Assembly (NCBI RefSeq): GCF_042650885.1
Contig: NZ_JBHSBU010000001.1
Span: forward strand, 806,001-870,000
DNA from: Chitinimonas_A lacunae
GTDB taxonomy: Bacteria; Pseudomonadota; Gammaproteobacteria; Burkholderiales; Chitinimonadaceae
Reading direction: 5' to 3'
Length of the DNA: 64,000 nt
The translations under genes and the position numbers were made by a program. Shown here piece after piece: positions 49,785-58,754 of this stretch; the first letter of the stretch is position 1, and each line of letters opens with the position of its first letter. The notes under the pieces are model-generated. The model saw only the letters and a list, made by a program, of their open reading frames with translations. It was not told the DNA's origin and did no database searches.

Positions 49785-52607
49785 TTACTTGCTGAGGGTC
49801 ATGGCTTCGTCGAGGAAGGCCTTGAGCTGGGCGACGTGCTTGCTCATATAGCCCACCGCCGGCGAGGCCGAGGACGGCCGTCCGGCATACAGCAGGGCCT
49901 GCTTGGGCCGCATGCAGTTTTCCAGACGGTGGCGGATCTGATGCCAGGCGCCCTGGTTCTTCGGCTCTTCCTGCACCCACATGATCTCGCGCGCCACGAT
50001 GTACTTGTCGAGTTCGGCCTTGAGCTCTTCGGTCGGGAAGGGATAGAGCTGCTCGACCCGGACGATGGCGATATCCTTGATGCCACGTTCCTTGCGGGCG
50101 TTCTGCAAGTCGTAGAACACCTGGCCCGAGCACACCAGCACGCGCTTGACCTTCTTGACATCAGGCTGGTCCGGGTCGCCGATCACCGGACGGAAGCCGC
50201 CCGAGGTGATCTGCTCGAGCGGGCTCATCGAGTCCTTGTAGCGCAGCAGGCGCTTGGACATCAGGATGATCAGCGGCTTGCGGTAGGGCCGCAGCATCTG
50301 CCGGCGCAGCACATGGAACATCTGGGCCGCTTCGGACGGCATCACGATCTGCACATTGTGCTCGGCGCACAATTGCAGATAGCGCTCGAGACGGGCCGAC
50401 GAGTGCTCGGGACCCTGGCCATCGTAACCATGCGGCAGGATCATGGTCAGGCCGCAGTAACGGCCCCACTTGGTTTCACCCGACGTGATGAACTGGTCGA
50501 TCACCACCTGGGCGCCGTTGCCGAAGTCGCCGAACTGGGCTTCCCAGATCACCAGTTCGTCCGGTGCCGAAGAGCTGTAGCCGTATTCGAAGGCCAGCAC
50601 CGCCTCTTCGTTGAGGATCGAGTCGATCACCAGGAAATGGGCCTGATTGTCCGACAGATGGCGCAGCGGCACATAAGCGCCCTGGTCCCAGCGCTCGCGG
50701 TTCTGGTCGTGCAGCACGGCATGACGGTGCGAGAAGGTGCCGCGGCCCGAGTCTTCGCCCGACAGACGCACGCCATAGCCTTTTTCCAGCAGCGAGCCGT
50801 AGGCCAGCGTCTCGGCCATCCCCCAGTCGATTGCCTGGTTGCCAGCAGCCATTTCTCGGCGGGCGGCCAGGACCTTGTCCACGGTGGGATGGAGCTTGAA
50901 TTCTTCGGGAATCCGGGTCAGTTTTTCGCCCAGACGCTGCACTTCGCCGGCCGACAGGGTGGTATCGGTCGGATGAGCCCAGTGGGTGCCCTTGAAGGCG
51001 CCGTAGTCGATGGCAAAGCTGCGCTTGAAGTCGGTCAGGGTGGTCTGTTCGACATGCTCACCCTTGTCGAGCGCGGCGCGGTAGGCCTTGATCAGCTCAT
51101 CGGCCTCGGCTGCCGACAGCAGACCTTCGCCGATCAGACGGTCGGCGTAGAGCTTGCGTGCGCCGGGGTGCTTGGCGATCTTCTTGTACATCATCGGCTG
51201 GGTCAGCATCGGGTCGTCGCCCTCGTTGTGCCCGAGCTTACGGAAGCAGACCAGATCGATCACCACGTCCTTGTGGAACTTCATGCGGAATTCGAGCGCC
51301 GCCTGCATCACCAGACAGACCGCTTCCGGGTCGTCGGCGTTGACGTGGAAAATCGGCGCTTCGATCATCTTGGCGATATCGGTGCAATACAGGGTCGAAC
51401 GCGCGTCGCGGGTGTCCGAAGTGGTAAAGCCGATCTGGTTGTTGATAACGATATGCACCGTGCCGCCGACACCATAGCCACGGGTCTGCGACAGGTTGAA
51501 GGTACCCTGGTTGGTGCCAAGGCCGATAAAGGCCGCGTCACCGTGCAGCAGCACCGGCAGCACCTGATCGCCGGTACGGTCGCCACGGCGCTGTTGCCGG
51601 GCACGGGCCGAGCCCACCACCACCGGATTGACGATTTCGAGGTGCGACGGGTTGAAGGCCAGACTGACGTGGATCGGGCCGCCCGGGGTCGGGATATCGG
51701 AGCTGAAGCCCATATGGTATTTCACGTCGCCCGACGGCAGATCCATGGTCGACTTGCCCTCGAATTCCGAGAACAGTTCGGCCGGACGCTTGCCCAGGGT
51801 ATTGACCAGCACATTGAGGCGGCCACGGTGGGCCATGCCAATCACCATTTCCTGCACGCCCACGGCGCCGGCACCCTGAACCAGATGGTCCATGGCGGCG
51901 ATCAGGCTTTCCCCGCCTTCGAGCGAGAAGCGCTTCTGACCGACGTATTTGGTATGCAGATAACGCTCGAGCGTTTCGGCGGCGGTGATCTGCTTGAGGA
52001 TGCGCGCCTTCTTGGCCTGGTCGAAGCTCGGGGTCGAGCGGATCGACTCGAAGCGCTGCTGCACCCAGTGCTTCTGTTCCGACTGGGTGATATGCATGTA
52101 TTCGAGACCGACATTGCTGCAGTAGGTCTGCTTCAGGCGGGCCACAATATTGGCGAGCGAATCACGCTCGGGGCCGACCAGGCTGCCACAGTCGAACTGT
52201 AGCGCCATATCGGCGTCGGTCAGGCCGTGGTAGGACGGCTCGAGCTCGGGCACCGGATTGAGATCCATGCGCTTGAGCGGATCGAGGTTGGCGTGACGCG
52301 AGCCCAGCACCCGGTAGGCCGAGATCAGCTTGAGCACCGCGACCTGCTTTTTCATCGACGCCGATTCGCTGGCGGCGCTGCGCGTCGCCAGACGTGGCTG
52401 CTTGGCCAACTGGATAAACGACTGCTCGATCGGCGCACGCGGAATATCACGATCCGCACTGCCGGGCAGTTGTTGCAGTTTGTCGAAATAATCCCGCCAT
52501 TCCTGCGGGACCGACTGCGCGTCGGCAAGATATTGCTCGTACAGCTCCTCGATGAACGGCGCATTGCCGCCGAACAGATAGGAGTGGCTCATGAAGGTTT
52601 GCATCAT
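49785..52607 (-). CDS. odhA: 2-oxoglutarate dehydrogenase E1
   Basis: A 940-residue thiamine-diphosphate enzyme that decarboxylates 2-oxoglutarate. N-terminal SHSYLFGGNAPFIEELYEQY, central IGMAHRGRLNVLVNTLGK, the ThDP motif GDAAFIGLGTNQGTFNLSQ-type region, and C-terminal HGYDGQGPEHSSARLERYL. The start is one of two adjacent ATGs (52607, 52604), with GGAAAAGG upstream. Also called sucA. Confidence 0.97.
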   Translation of the reverse strand: MMQTFMSHSYLFGGNAPFIEELYEQYLADAQSVPQEWRDYFDKLQQLPGSADRDIPRAPIEQSFIQLAKQPRLATRSAASESASMKKQVAVLKLISAYRVLGSRHANLDPLKRMDLNPVPELEPSYHGLTDADMALQFDCGSLVGPERDSLANIVARLKQTYCSNVGLEYMHITQSEQKHWVQQRFESIRSTPSFDQAKKARILKQITAAETLERYLHTKYVGQKRFSLEGGESLIAAMDHLVQGAGAVGVQEMVIGMAHRGRLNVLVNTLGKRPAELFSEFEGKSTMDLPSGDVKYHMGFSSDIPTPGGPIHVSLAFNPSHLEIVNPVVVGSARARQQRRGDRTGDQVLPVLLHGDAAFIGLGTNQGTFNLSQTRGYGVGGTVHIVINNQIGFTTSDTRDARSTLYCTDIAKMIEAPIFHVNADDPEAVCLVMQAALEFRMKFHKDVVIDLVCFRKLGHNEGDDPMLTQPMMYKKIAKHPGARKLYADRLIGEGLLSAAEADELIKAYRAALDKGEHVEQTTLTDFKRSFAIDYGAFKGTHWAHPTDTTLSAGEVQRLGEKLTRIPEEFKLHPTVDKVLAARREMAAGNQAIDWGMAETLAYGSLLEKGYGVRLSGEDSGRGTFSHRHAVLHDQNRERWDQGAYVPLRHLSDNQAHFLVIDSILNEEAVLAFEYGYSSSAPDELVIWEAQFGDFGNGAQVVIDQFITSGETKWGRYCGLTMILPHGYDGQGPEHSSARLERYLQLCAEHNVQIVMPSEAAQMFHVLRRQMLRPYRKPLIILMSKRLLRYKDSMSPLEQITSGGFRPVIGDPDQPDVKKVKRVLVCSGQVFYDLQNARKERGIKDIAIVRVEQLYPFPTEELKAELDKYIVAREIMWVQEEPKNQGAWHQIRHRLENCMRPKQALLYAGRPSSASPAVGYMSKHVAQLKAFLDEAMTLSK

Positions 52608-52703
52608 GGTGAGGCCTTTTCCGGATTCCTTCTTCGCCCCCGGTTGAGGCGGGACGATTTCGACAAACGACTTGGGATAAAACGAACGGATGATTCGAGC
52701 CAT

Positions 52704-52761
52704 ACCGATGCCCCGCCGTCCGTCGGGGCATCGGTACGCTCCGGCCGGCAGGCCGGAGCGT
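52704..52761. terminator. Two strong hairpins between gltA and odhA
   Basis: ACCGATGCCCCG / CGGGGCATCGGT (52704-52735) and ACGCTCCGGCC / GGCCGGAGCGT (52736-52761) lie back to back just after the gltA stop codon. No T runs follow. They may weaken read-through from gltA into odhA or protect mRNA ends. Confidence 0.55.
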
Positions 52762-52770
52762 CAGACGGGA

Positions 52771-54054
52771 TTACTTGCGCTCGTCGAGCGGAACGTAGTC
52801 GCGACGCGGCGAGCCGGTGTAGAGCTGACGCGGACGACCGATCTTCATGGTCGGGTCGGCGATCATCTCGGTCCAATGCGAGATCCAGCCCACGGTGCGG
52901 CTCAGGGCGAAGATCGGGGTGAACATCGACACCGGGATGCCGATGGCCGACAGGACGATGCCCGAGTAGAAGTCGACGTTCGGGTAGAGCTTGCGCTCGA
53001 CGAAATACGGGTCGTTCAGGGCGATCTCTTCGAGCTTCATGGCCAGCTTGAACTTCGGATCGTCCTGGAGGCCCAGTTCGGTCAGCACTTCGTGGCAGGT
53101 GCGGCGCATGATCTCGGCGCGCGGGTCCATATTCTTGTACACGCGGTGGCCAAAGCCCATCAGCTTGAAGCGCTTGTCCTTCACGCCCTGGATGAATTCG
53201 CCGATCTTCGACTCGTCGCCGATCTCGGCCAGCATCTTCAGCACCGCTTCGTTGGCGCCGCCGTGCGACGGGCCCCACAGACAGGCGATACCGGCAGCGA
53301 TACAGGCAAACGGATTGGCACCCGACGAGCCGGCCAGACGGACGGTCGAGGTCGAGGCGTTCTGTTCGTGGTCGGCGTGCAGGATAAAGATGCGGTCGAG
53401 CGCCTTGGCCAGCACCGGGTTGACCTTGTACTCGGTCACCGGGGTCGAGAACATCATATGGAGGAAGTTCTCAGCGTAGGACAGACCACCCTTCGGATAG
53501 GAGAACGGCAGACCCTTGTTATAGCGGTAAGCCTGGGCGGCGATGGTCGGCACCTTGGCGATCAGGCGGAAGGCCGACACTTCGCGATGGTGCGGATCGT
53601 TGATATCGAGCGAGTCGTGGTAGAAGGCCGACAGCGCGCCGACCACCCCGACCATCACGGCCATCGGGTGGGCGTCGCGGCGGAAACCCTTGTAGAACGA
53701 CAGGATCTGGTCATGCAGCATATTGTGGCGCATGACCATATAGTCGAAGTCGGCCTTTTCCTTGGCGTTGGGCAGTTCACCGTTCAGCAGCAGGTAGCAC
53801 GCTTCGAGGAAGTCGCTGTGCTCGGCCAGCTGTTCGATCGGGTAGCCACGGTAGTAGAGCTGGCCCAGATCGCCATCGATAAAGGTGATCTTGGATTCGC
53901 AACTGGCGGTCGCCAGAAAACCCGGGTCGTAGGTGAACAGGCCGGTCTTGCCGAAGCTGCGGATATCGACGACATCGGGGCCGAGCGAGCCTTTCAGTAC
54001 CGGCAGCTCGATCGAGTTCTGGTCGCCGTTATACGAGAGCGTGACCTTATCCAT
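52771..54054 (-). CDS. gltA: Citrate synthase
   Basis: A 427-residue type II (hexameric) citrate synthase: ITFIDGDLGQLYYRGYPIEQ, the catalytic His in NFLHMMFS and in LWGPSHGGANEAVL, KLMGFGHRVYKNMDPRA and the C-terminal SRTVGWISHWTEM. It condenses oxaloacetate with acetyl-CoA. Between sdhE and odhA in the TCA block. Confidence 0.97.
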   Translation of the reverse strand: MDKVTLSYNGDQNSIELPVLKGSLGPDVVDIRSFGKTGLFTYDPGFLATASCESKITFIDGDLGQLYYRGYPIEQLAEHSDFLEACYLLLNGELPNAKEKADFDYMVMRHNMLHDQILSFYKGFRRDAHPMAVMVGVVGALSAFYHDSLDINDPHHREVSAFRLIAKVPTIAAQAYRYNKGLPFSYPKGGLSYAENFLHMMFSTPVTEYKVNPVLAKALDRIFILHADHEQNASTSTVRLAGSSGANPFACIAAGIACLWGPSHGGANEAVLKMLAEIGDESKIGEFIQGVKDKRFKLMGFGHRVYKNMDPRAEIMRRTCHEVLTELGLQDDPKFKLAMKLEEIALNDPYFVERKLYPNVDFYSGIVLSAIGIPVSMFTPIFALSRTVGWISHWTEMIADPTMKIGRPRQLYTGSPRRDYVPLDERK

Positions 54055-54125
54055 ATTAGAAGTGCTCCTGAATTGTAGTTTCGGGTCGCGCCGGACCTGA
54101 TCGGTCCGGCACGCGAATTACCGCA

Positions 54126-54389
54126 TTATTGTTGATTTCCGGGCGCTTGCCAGCTACGCAGCCGGACCACCAGGGACTGGAAGCGTGGATCGTCGCTGTC
54201 GGTACGGCCATCGACCAGATCGAGCAGGTCGTTGTCCGGCAGCATCAGCAGATCGTCGTAGGCGGCCAGGGTCGCCTCGTCCAGATGCTCGAACTCGTGC
54301 GCCAGAAAGCGTTGCAGCACGAGATCCAATTCCAGCAGTCCGCGCCGCGAACGCCAGCGGATGCGGTTCTTGTCCGCCTCGGTATACAT
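54126..54389 (-). CDS. sdhE: Succinate dehydrogenase flavinylation factor
   Basis: An 87-residue SdhE/Sdh5-family protein with the signature RWRSRRGLLELDLVLQRF and a C-terminal LDLVDGRTDSDD. It promotes covalent FAD attachment to SdhA. Ten nt after sdhB, in the same operon. Confidence 0.94.
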   Translation of the reverse strand: MYTEADKNRIRWRSRRGLLELDLVLQRFLAHEFEHLDEATLAAYDDLLMLPDNDLLDLVDGRTDSDDPRFQSLVVRLRSWQAPGNQQ

Positions 54390-54399
54390 GACGACGACC

Positions 54400-55110
54400 T
54401 CAGACGATGCGCTTGACCATCAGATCCTTGATCTTGCCGATGGCGCGGGTCGGGTTGAGATCCTTCGGGCAGACATCGACACAGTTCATGATGGTATGGC
54501 AGCGGAACAGCCGGTACGGGTCTTCCAGATTGTCGAGCCGCTCGTTGGTCGCGGTATCGCGGGTATCGGCGATAAAGCGGTAGGCAGCCAACAGACCGGC
54601 TGGGCCGACGAATTTGTCGGGGTTCCACCAGAACGATGGGCACGAGGTCGAGCAGCAGGCGCACAGAATGCACTCGTACAGGCCATCGAGCTCCTTGCGG
54701 TCTTCAGGCGACTGCAGACGCTCGCGCTCGGGCGGCGGCGTGTCGTTGACCACATAGGGCTTGATCGAGTGGTACTGCTTGAAGAACTGGGTCATGTCGA
54801 CGATCAGGTCGCGCACCACCGGCAGACCCGGCAGCGGCCGGATTTCGATCGGCTGCTTCAGGGTATCGATATCGGTGATACAGGCCAGGCCGTTCTTGCC
54901 ATTGATATTCATGGCGTCGGAGCCGCAGACGCCCTCGCGGCAGGAACGACGAAACGACAGGGTGTCGTCCTTGACCTTGAGCTTGACCAGGGCATCGAGC
55001 AGCTTGCGCTCGGTCGGGTCGAGTTCGACGCTGATATCCTGCATATAAGGCTTGGCGTCCTTATCCGGATCGTAGCGGTAGAGACTGAATTTGACGGTAC
55101 GGGTGGTCAT
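54400..55110 (-). CDS. sdhB: Succinate dehydrogenase iron-sulfur subunit
   Basis: A 236-residue subunit: [2Fe-2S] cysteines in SCREGVCGSDAMNINGKNGL and AC; [4Fe-4S]/[3Fe-4S] cysteines in CILCACCSTSCPSFWW and CHTIMNCVDVCPKDLNP. It passes electrons from SdhA to quinone. Start 11 nt after sdhA. Confidence 0.98.
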   Translation of the reverse strand: MTTRTVKFSLYRYDPDKDAKPYMQDISVELDPTERKLLDALVKLKVKDDTLSFRRSCREGVCGSDAMNINGKNGLACITDIDTLKQPIEIRPLPGLPVVRDLIVDMTQFFKQYHSIKPYVVNDTPPPERERLQSPEDRKELDGLYECILCACCSTSCPSFWWNPDKFVGPAGLLAAYRFIADTRDTATNERLDNLEDPYRLFRCHTIMNCVDVCPKDLNPTRAIGKIKDLMVKRIV

Positions 55111-55121
55111 TGCTAATCCCC

Positions 55122-56909
55122 TCAGTAGGAACGCGCCTTCAGGGCGATGGGGTCTACCGTCAGCGGCTGCATATTGACCGGCTTGTAGTCGAGCCGGTTG
55201 CCGTCGCGGTACCACAAGGTATGTTTGAGCCAGTTCTCGTCGTCACGGCCGTTCGGATGCGCGGGCGTGTCGGGCGCGTCGTCGCGCACATGGGCGCCGC
55301 GCGATTCGGTGCGGGCCTCGGCCGAGATCATGGTGGCCTTGGCCACTTCGATCAGGTTTTCCAGCTCCAGCGCTTCGATGCGGGCGGTGTTGAACACCTT
55401 GGACTTGTCCTTGATCTCGGTGCTGCGCACCATCTTCTCGACTTCGAGAATCTTTTCCACGCCCTGCTTGAGCAGGTCCTTGAAACGGAACACGCCACAG
55501 TGGGCCTGCATGGTGCGCTGCATGGCGAGACGGGCTTCGTTGACGTCGACGCCGTTCTTCTGGTTGTCGAGTCGGGCCACCCGGGCCAGGGCGCGGTCGA
55601 TTTCCGACTGCGGCACGGGCGGCAGGCCGTCGCCTTCGCGGCGGATATAGTCGATCACCGAATCACCGGCGCTCTTGCCGAACACCAGCAGATCGAGCAG
55701 CGAGTTGGTGCCGAGGCGGTTGGCGCCATGTACCGAGGCACAGGCGACTTCGCCGGCGGCGTAGAAGCCCGGGACCACCCGGTCGCTGCCGTCGATGCGT
55801 TCGACCACTTCACCGCGGTAGTTGGTGGGGATGCCACCCATCTGGTAATGGCAGGTCGGCACCACCGGAATCGGCGCCTTGATCGGGTCGACGCCGGCAA
55901 ACTTGATCGAGATTTCGCGGATGCCCGGCAGTTTCGACTTGATCAGTTCGGGGTCGAGGTGGGTGATGTCGAGCAGCACATGGTCCTTGCCCGGACCGCA
56001 GCCGCGACCTTCGTTGATTTCCGTGACCATGGCACGCGATACCACATCGCGCGAAGCCAGGTCCTTGGCAACCGGAGCGTAACGCTCCATGAAACGCTCG
56101 CCGGCGGCGTTGCGCAGAATACCGCCTTCGCCGCGCACGCCCTCGGTGATCAGCACCCCGGCGCCTGCCACACCGGTCGGGTGGAACTGCCAGAATTCCA
56201 TGTCTTCGAGCGGAATGCCGGCACGGGCAGCCATGCCGAGACCGTCGCCGGTATTGATAAAGGCATTGGTCGAGGAATAGAAGATCCGACCGGCGCCGCC
56301 GGTGGCGAACAGCGTGGCCTTGGCCTGGAATACCACGACCTGGGCGGTTTCCATTTCCATCGCCACCACGCCGAGCACGCGGCCGTCTTCGGCACGGATC
56401 AGATCCAGCGCCATCCATTCGACGAAGAACTGGGTATTGGCCCGCACATTACGCTGGTAGAGCGCGTGCAGCATGGCATGCCCGGTACGGTCGGCAGCGG
56501 CGCAGGCGCGACGGACCGGCTTTTCGCCGAAGTTCGACATATGACCGCCGAACGGGCGCTGATAGATGGTGCCGTCGGCATTGCGGTCGAACGGCATGCC
56601 GAAGTGTTCGAGTTCGATCACCGCATCCGGTGCGGCGCGGCACATGAATTCGATGGCGTCCTGGTCGCCGAGCCAGTCGGAACCTTTGACGGTATCGTAC
56701 ATATGCCAGTGCCAATGATCGGGCTCGGAATTGCCGAGCGAGGCCGACACCCCACCCTGGGCCGCCACCGTATGCGAACGGGTCGGGAACACCTTGGAGA
56801 GCACGGCCGTCTTGAGGCCGGCTTCGGACAATTGCAGGGCGGCGCGCAGACCGGCGCCACCGGCGCCCACCACCACTGCATCAAAATGACGTTTAGCGAT
56901 CGTCGCCAT
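55122..56909 (-). CDS. sdhA: Succinate dehydrogenase flavoprotein subunit
   Basis: A 595-residue flavoprotein: FDAVVVGAGGAGLRAAL, the FAD-linking His in TRSHTVAAQGGVSA, the active-site Arg region GVRGEGGILRNAAGERF and ANRLGTNSLLDLLVFG. It oxidises succinate to fumarate. The start overlaps the sdhD stop codon (TAATG). Confidence 0.98.
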   Translation of the reverse strand: MATIAKRHFDAVVVGAGGAGLRAALQLSEAGLKTAVLSKVFPTRSHTVAAQGGVSASLGNSEPDHWHWHMYDTVKGSDWLGDQDAIEFMCRAAPDAVIELEHFGMPFDRNADGTIYQRPFGGHMSNFGEKPVRRACAAADRTGHAMLHALYQRNVRANTQFFVEWMALDLIRAEDGRVLGVVAMEMETAQVVVFQAKATLFATGGAGRIFYSSTNAFINTGDGLGMAARAGIPLEDMEFWQFHPTGVAGAGVLITEGVRGEGGILRNAAGERFMERYAPVAKDLASRDVVSRAMVTEINEGRGCGPGKDHVLLDITHLDPELIKSKLPGIREISIKFAGVDPIKAPIPVVPTCHYQMGGIPTNYRGEVVERIDGSDRVVPGFYAAGEVACASVHGANRLGTNSLLDLLVFGKSAGDSVIDYIRREGDGLPPVPQSEIDRALARVARLDNQKNGVDVNEARLAMQRTMQAHCGVFRFKDLLKQGVEKILEVEKMVRSTEIKDKSKVFNTARIEALELENLIEVAKATMISAEARTESRGAHVRDDAPDTPAHPNGRDDENWLKHTLWYRDGNRLDYKPVNMQPLTVDPIALKARSY

Positions 56910-57256
56910 TACACACCCCACACCACTTTAACCGCGTATACGAAACTGCCGACCAGCCACAGAATGGTCAGGACATGGAGAGTCAGACGCAGACCGACGG
57001 GCTTGACATAGTCCATCCAGATATCGCGCACCCCGACCCAGGCGTGCAGCAGCAGCGCCAGCACCGTTACCGAGCTGAACACCCGGACCCAGGTCTGCGA
57101 CAGCAGCGACTTCCAGCCTTCGTAGCTGGCGTCGGCGGCAAGGAACAGGAAGGCCAGCAGGCCCAGCGTATAGACCAGCATCACCACGGCGGTGATGCGT
57201 TGCAGCAGCCAGTCGCGCAAGCCGTAATGCGCGCCGATCACATGGCGATTTACCAC
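56909..57256 (-). CDS. sdhD: Succinate dehydrogenase membrane anchor subunit D
   Basis: A 115-residue membrane protein with three helices: WLLQRITAVVMLVYTLGLLA, VRVFSSVTVLALLLHAWVGV (with the heme/quinone His) and LTLHVLTILWLVGSFVYAV. DYVKPVGLRL is typical. The start is GTG at 57256, set by GGAGG 6 nt upstream; it overlaps the sdhC stop codon. Confidence 0.94.
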   Translation of the reverse strand: MVNRHVIGAHYGLRDWLLQRITAVVMLVYTLGLLAFLFLAADASYEGWKSLLSQTWVRVFSSVTVLALLLHAWVGVRDIWMDYVKPVGLRLTLHVLTILWLVGSFVYAVKVVWGV

Positions 57257-57624
57257 AGGACACCTCCGATAACGAGCGTGAGCGCAATGCTGACGACCAG
57301 AACGGCCATCGCAGTCTTGCGGGCGGTCGGAAGATCGAGGCCCTTGTGCACGTCGAGGAACAGGAAACGCAGGCCGGCACAGGCATGGTGCAGATAGGCC
57401 CACAGCAGGGCGATCAGGCCGAGCTTGACGATGGGATGGGAGATAAAGCCACGGAACGCTTCGAATTGGGCTTCAGAGCTGAGCGACCCTTGCATCAGCC
57501 AGAGGACGACAGGGATGGCCAAGAACAGCAGTGCGCCGCTGATGCGGTGCAAGATCGAGACAAAACCCGGCAAGGGTAGCCTGATCTTGGGCAGGTCTAG
57601 ATGCTTGGGGCGTGTTTTCTCCAT
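57250..57624 (-). CDS. sdhC: Succinate dehydrogenase cytochrome b556 subunit
   Basis: A 124-residue three-helix subunit: MEKTRPKHLDLPKIRLPLPG, then FVSILHRISGALLFLA (conserved SILHRISG) and LWAYLHHACAGLRFLF with the heme-ligating His. AAGGAAAGAG precedes the start. First gene of the sdhCDAB-sdhE operon; its promoter should lie in 57625-57780, where no clear operator is seen. Confidence 0.96.
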   Translation of the reverse strand: MEKTRPKHLDLPKIRLPLPGFVSILHRISGALLFLAIPVVLWLMQGSLSSEAQFEAFRGFISHPIVKLGLIALLWAYLHHACAGLRFLFLDVHKGLDLPTARKTAMAVLVVSIALTLVIGGVLW

Positions 57625-57780
57625 GACTCTTTCCTTTTTAATAAACCACGCGACAAGACGGACAGCCCCGCCAGTTCGAACAAGACGGGGCAACCAAGCA
57701 ATCGTTGCCGCAAAGCCTTGCGATTCTAGCAGAGTCTCCCTGCCGCATCCGGCGCCCCACCCCGATTTTGGGACGAACGC

Positions 57781-58512
57781 TCAAGGACGATAGCCGTACA
57801 GGTCGGTGCGGCACCATACGGTGGTCCACTCGACCGGACGGCCATCCATCCCGCTAGCGGTGCGAAGCACTTCAAGCAGCGGGGCGTCGAGACCGACACC
57901 CAGCAGCCGTGCCTCCTCCCGCCCGGCCAGACCCGCCCGATACAGCGGCGAATCGGACACCACCCGCAAACCGAACTGGCGTAACCAGATTCGGCGCAGA
58001 TTGCAGTCGGCCTGCTTGATCCGCCGGGCATCGAGCCCGTCGAATCGTTCACTTGAGACACAACTATCGATAAGGGCGAACGGTTCGCCGGCCACCCGTG
58101 CAAGCCGCCTGACCACGGTGATGGCTGCACCGCGTCGCAGCCCCAGGGCGGCAGCGGCGGTATCGCCGGCATGGCCACGGCTGCAACTGAGCAGTTCGAG
58201 ATCGGCGTCGAGCGGATGGCCGATGCCCGGCAATTCCGCCCTGCCCCAACCGTCGTCGGCCTCGGCCACGAAAGTGCCAAGTCCTTGACGGCGGCGTAGC
58301 ACGCCTTCGGCTTCGAGCAGGTCCAGGCCTTTACGCACCGTGCCCTGGCTGACTCGGAAACGGTCAGCCAGTTCGAACTCGCTCGGCAGCATGTCGCCGG
58401 CATGCCATTCACCGGCTTCGATGCTGGTCACGATCTGATCGCGGACTTGTACGTACAGCGGCTGCCGACTCGGCAATTCTTCGCCGGTGCGCTGCGAATG
58501 GACGCTTGCCAT
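57781..58512 (-). CDS. GntR-family regulator with UTRA domain
   Basis: A 243-residue regulator: a winged HTH (LYVQVRDQIVTSIEAGEW, LPSEFELADRFRVSQGTVRK, EGVLRRRQGLGTFV) followed by a UTRA effector domain (GAAITVVRRLARVAGEPFAL; LRRIWLRQFGLRVV). It sits between the divergent mdh and the sdh operon, so it probably controls TCA-cycle genes in response to a small metabolite. This is inferred from position. A perfect palindrome lies 60 nt upstream. Confidence 0.88.
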   Translation of the reverse strand: MASVHSQRTGEELPSRQPLYVQVRDQIVTSIEAGEWHAGDMLPSEFELADRFRVSQGTVRKGLDLLEAEGVLRRRQGLGTFVAEADDGWGRAELPGIGHPLDADLELLSCSRGHAGDTAAAALGLRRGAAITVVRRLARVAGEPFALIDSCVSSERFDGLDARRIKQADCNLRRIWLRQFGLRVVSDSPLYRAGLAGREEARLLGVGLDAPLLEVLRTASGMDGRPVEWTTVWCRTDLYGYRP

Positions 58513-58572
58513 AACTGTGCTGGGGATAGGGTTTTGCGTTTATACCCTTATCATGCACGGCTGTCTACCGCA

Positions 58573-58586
58573 GTCTTATATAAGAC
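58573..58586. promoter_or_regulatory. Palindromic operator candidate between gntR and mdh
   Basis: Perfect 14-bp palindrome GTCTTATATAAGAC in an AT-rich island between the divergent genes, about 60 nt from the gntR start and 170 nt from mdh. GntR-family proteins bind such short palindromes, often next to their own gene. Confidence 0.55.
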
Positions 58587-58754
58587 ATAAGATTTCGTGC
58601 CGATCAGGCCGATGGCCGCGCTGGCGCGTGATGAATTCGGCCAAGGCCGGTGTTACACTGCGCGTCGTTGCACTGCCGCAAAGACGCTGCCTGGCCTAGC
58701 CGGGCGCCATGCACCAGACGGCGGGAACCGCCGCCCTAGTCCCACAGGAGTCCC

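Noticed and set aside
55110..57011. Very long open frames antisense to sdhA, odhA, sucC, lpdA and the MFS fusion
   Set aside because: They are typical mirror frames of GC-rich genes with a strong third-position bias; the sense genes are certain.
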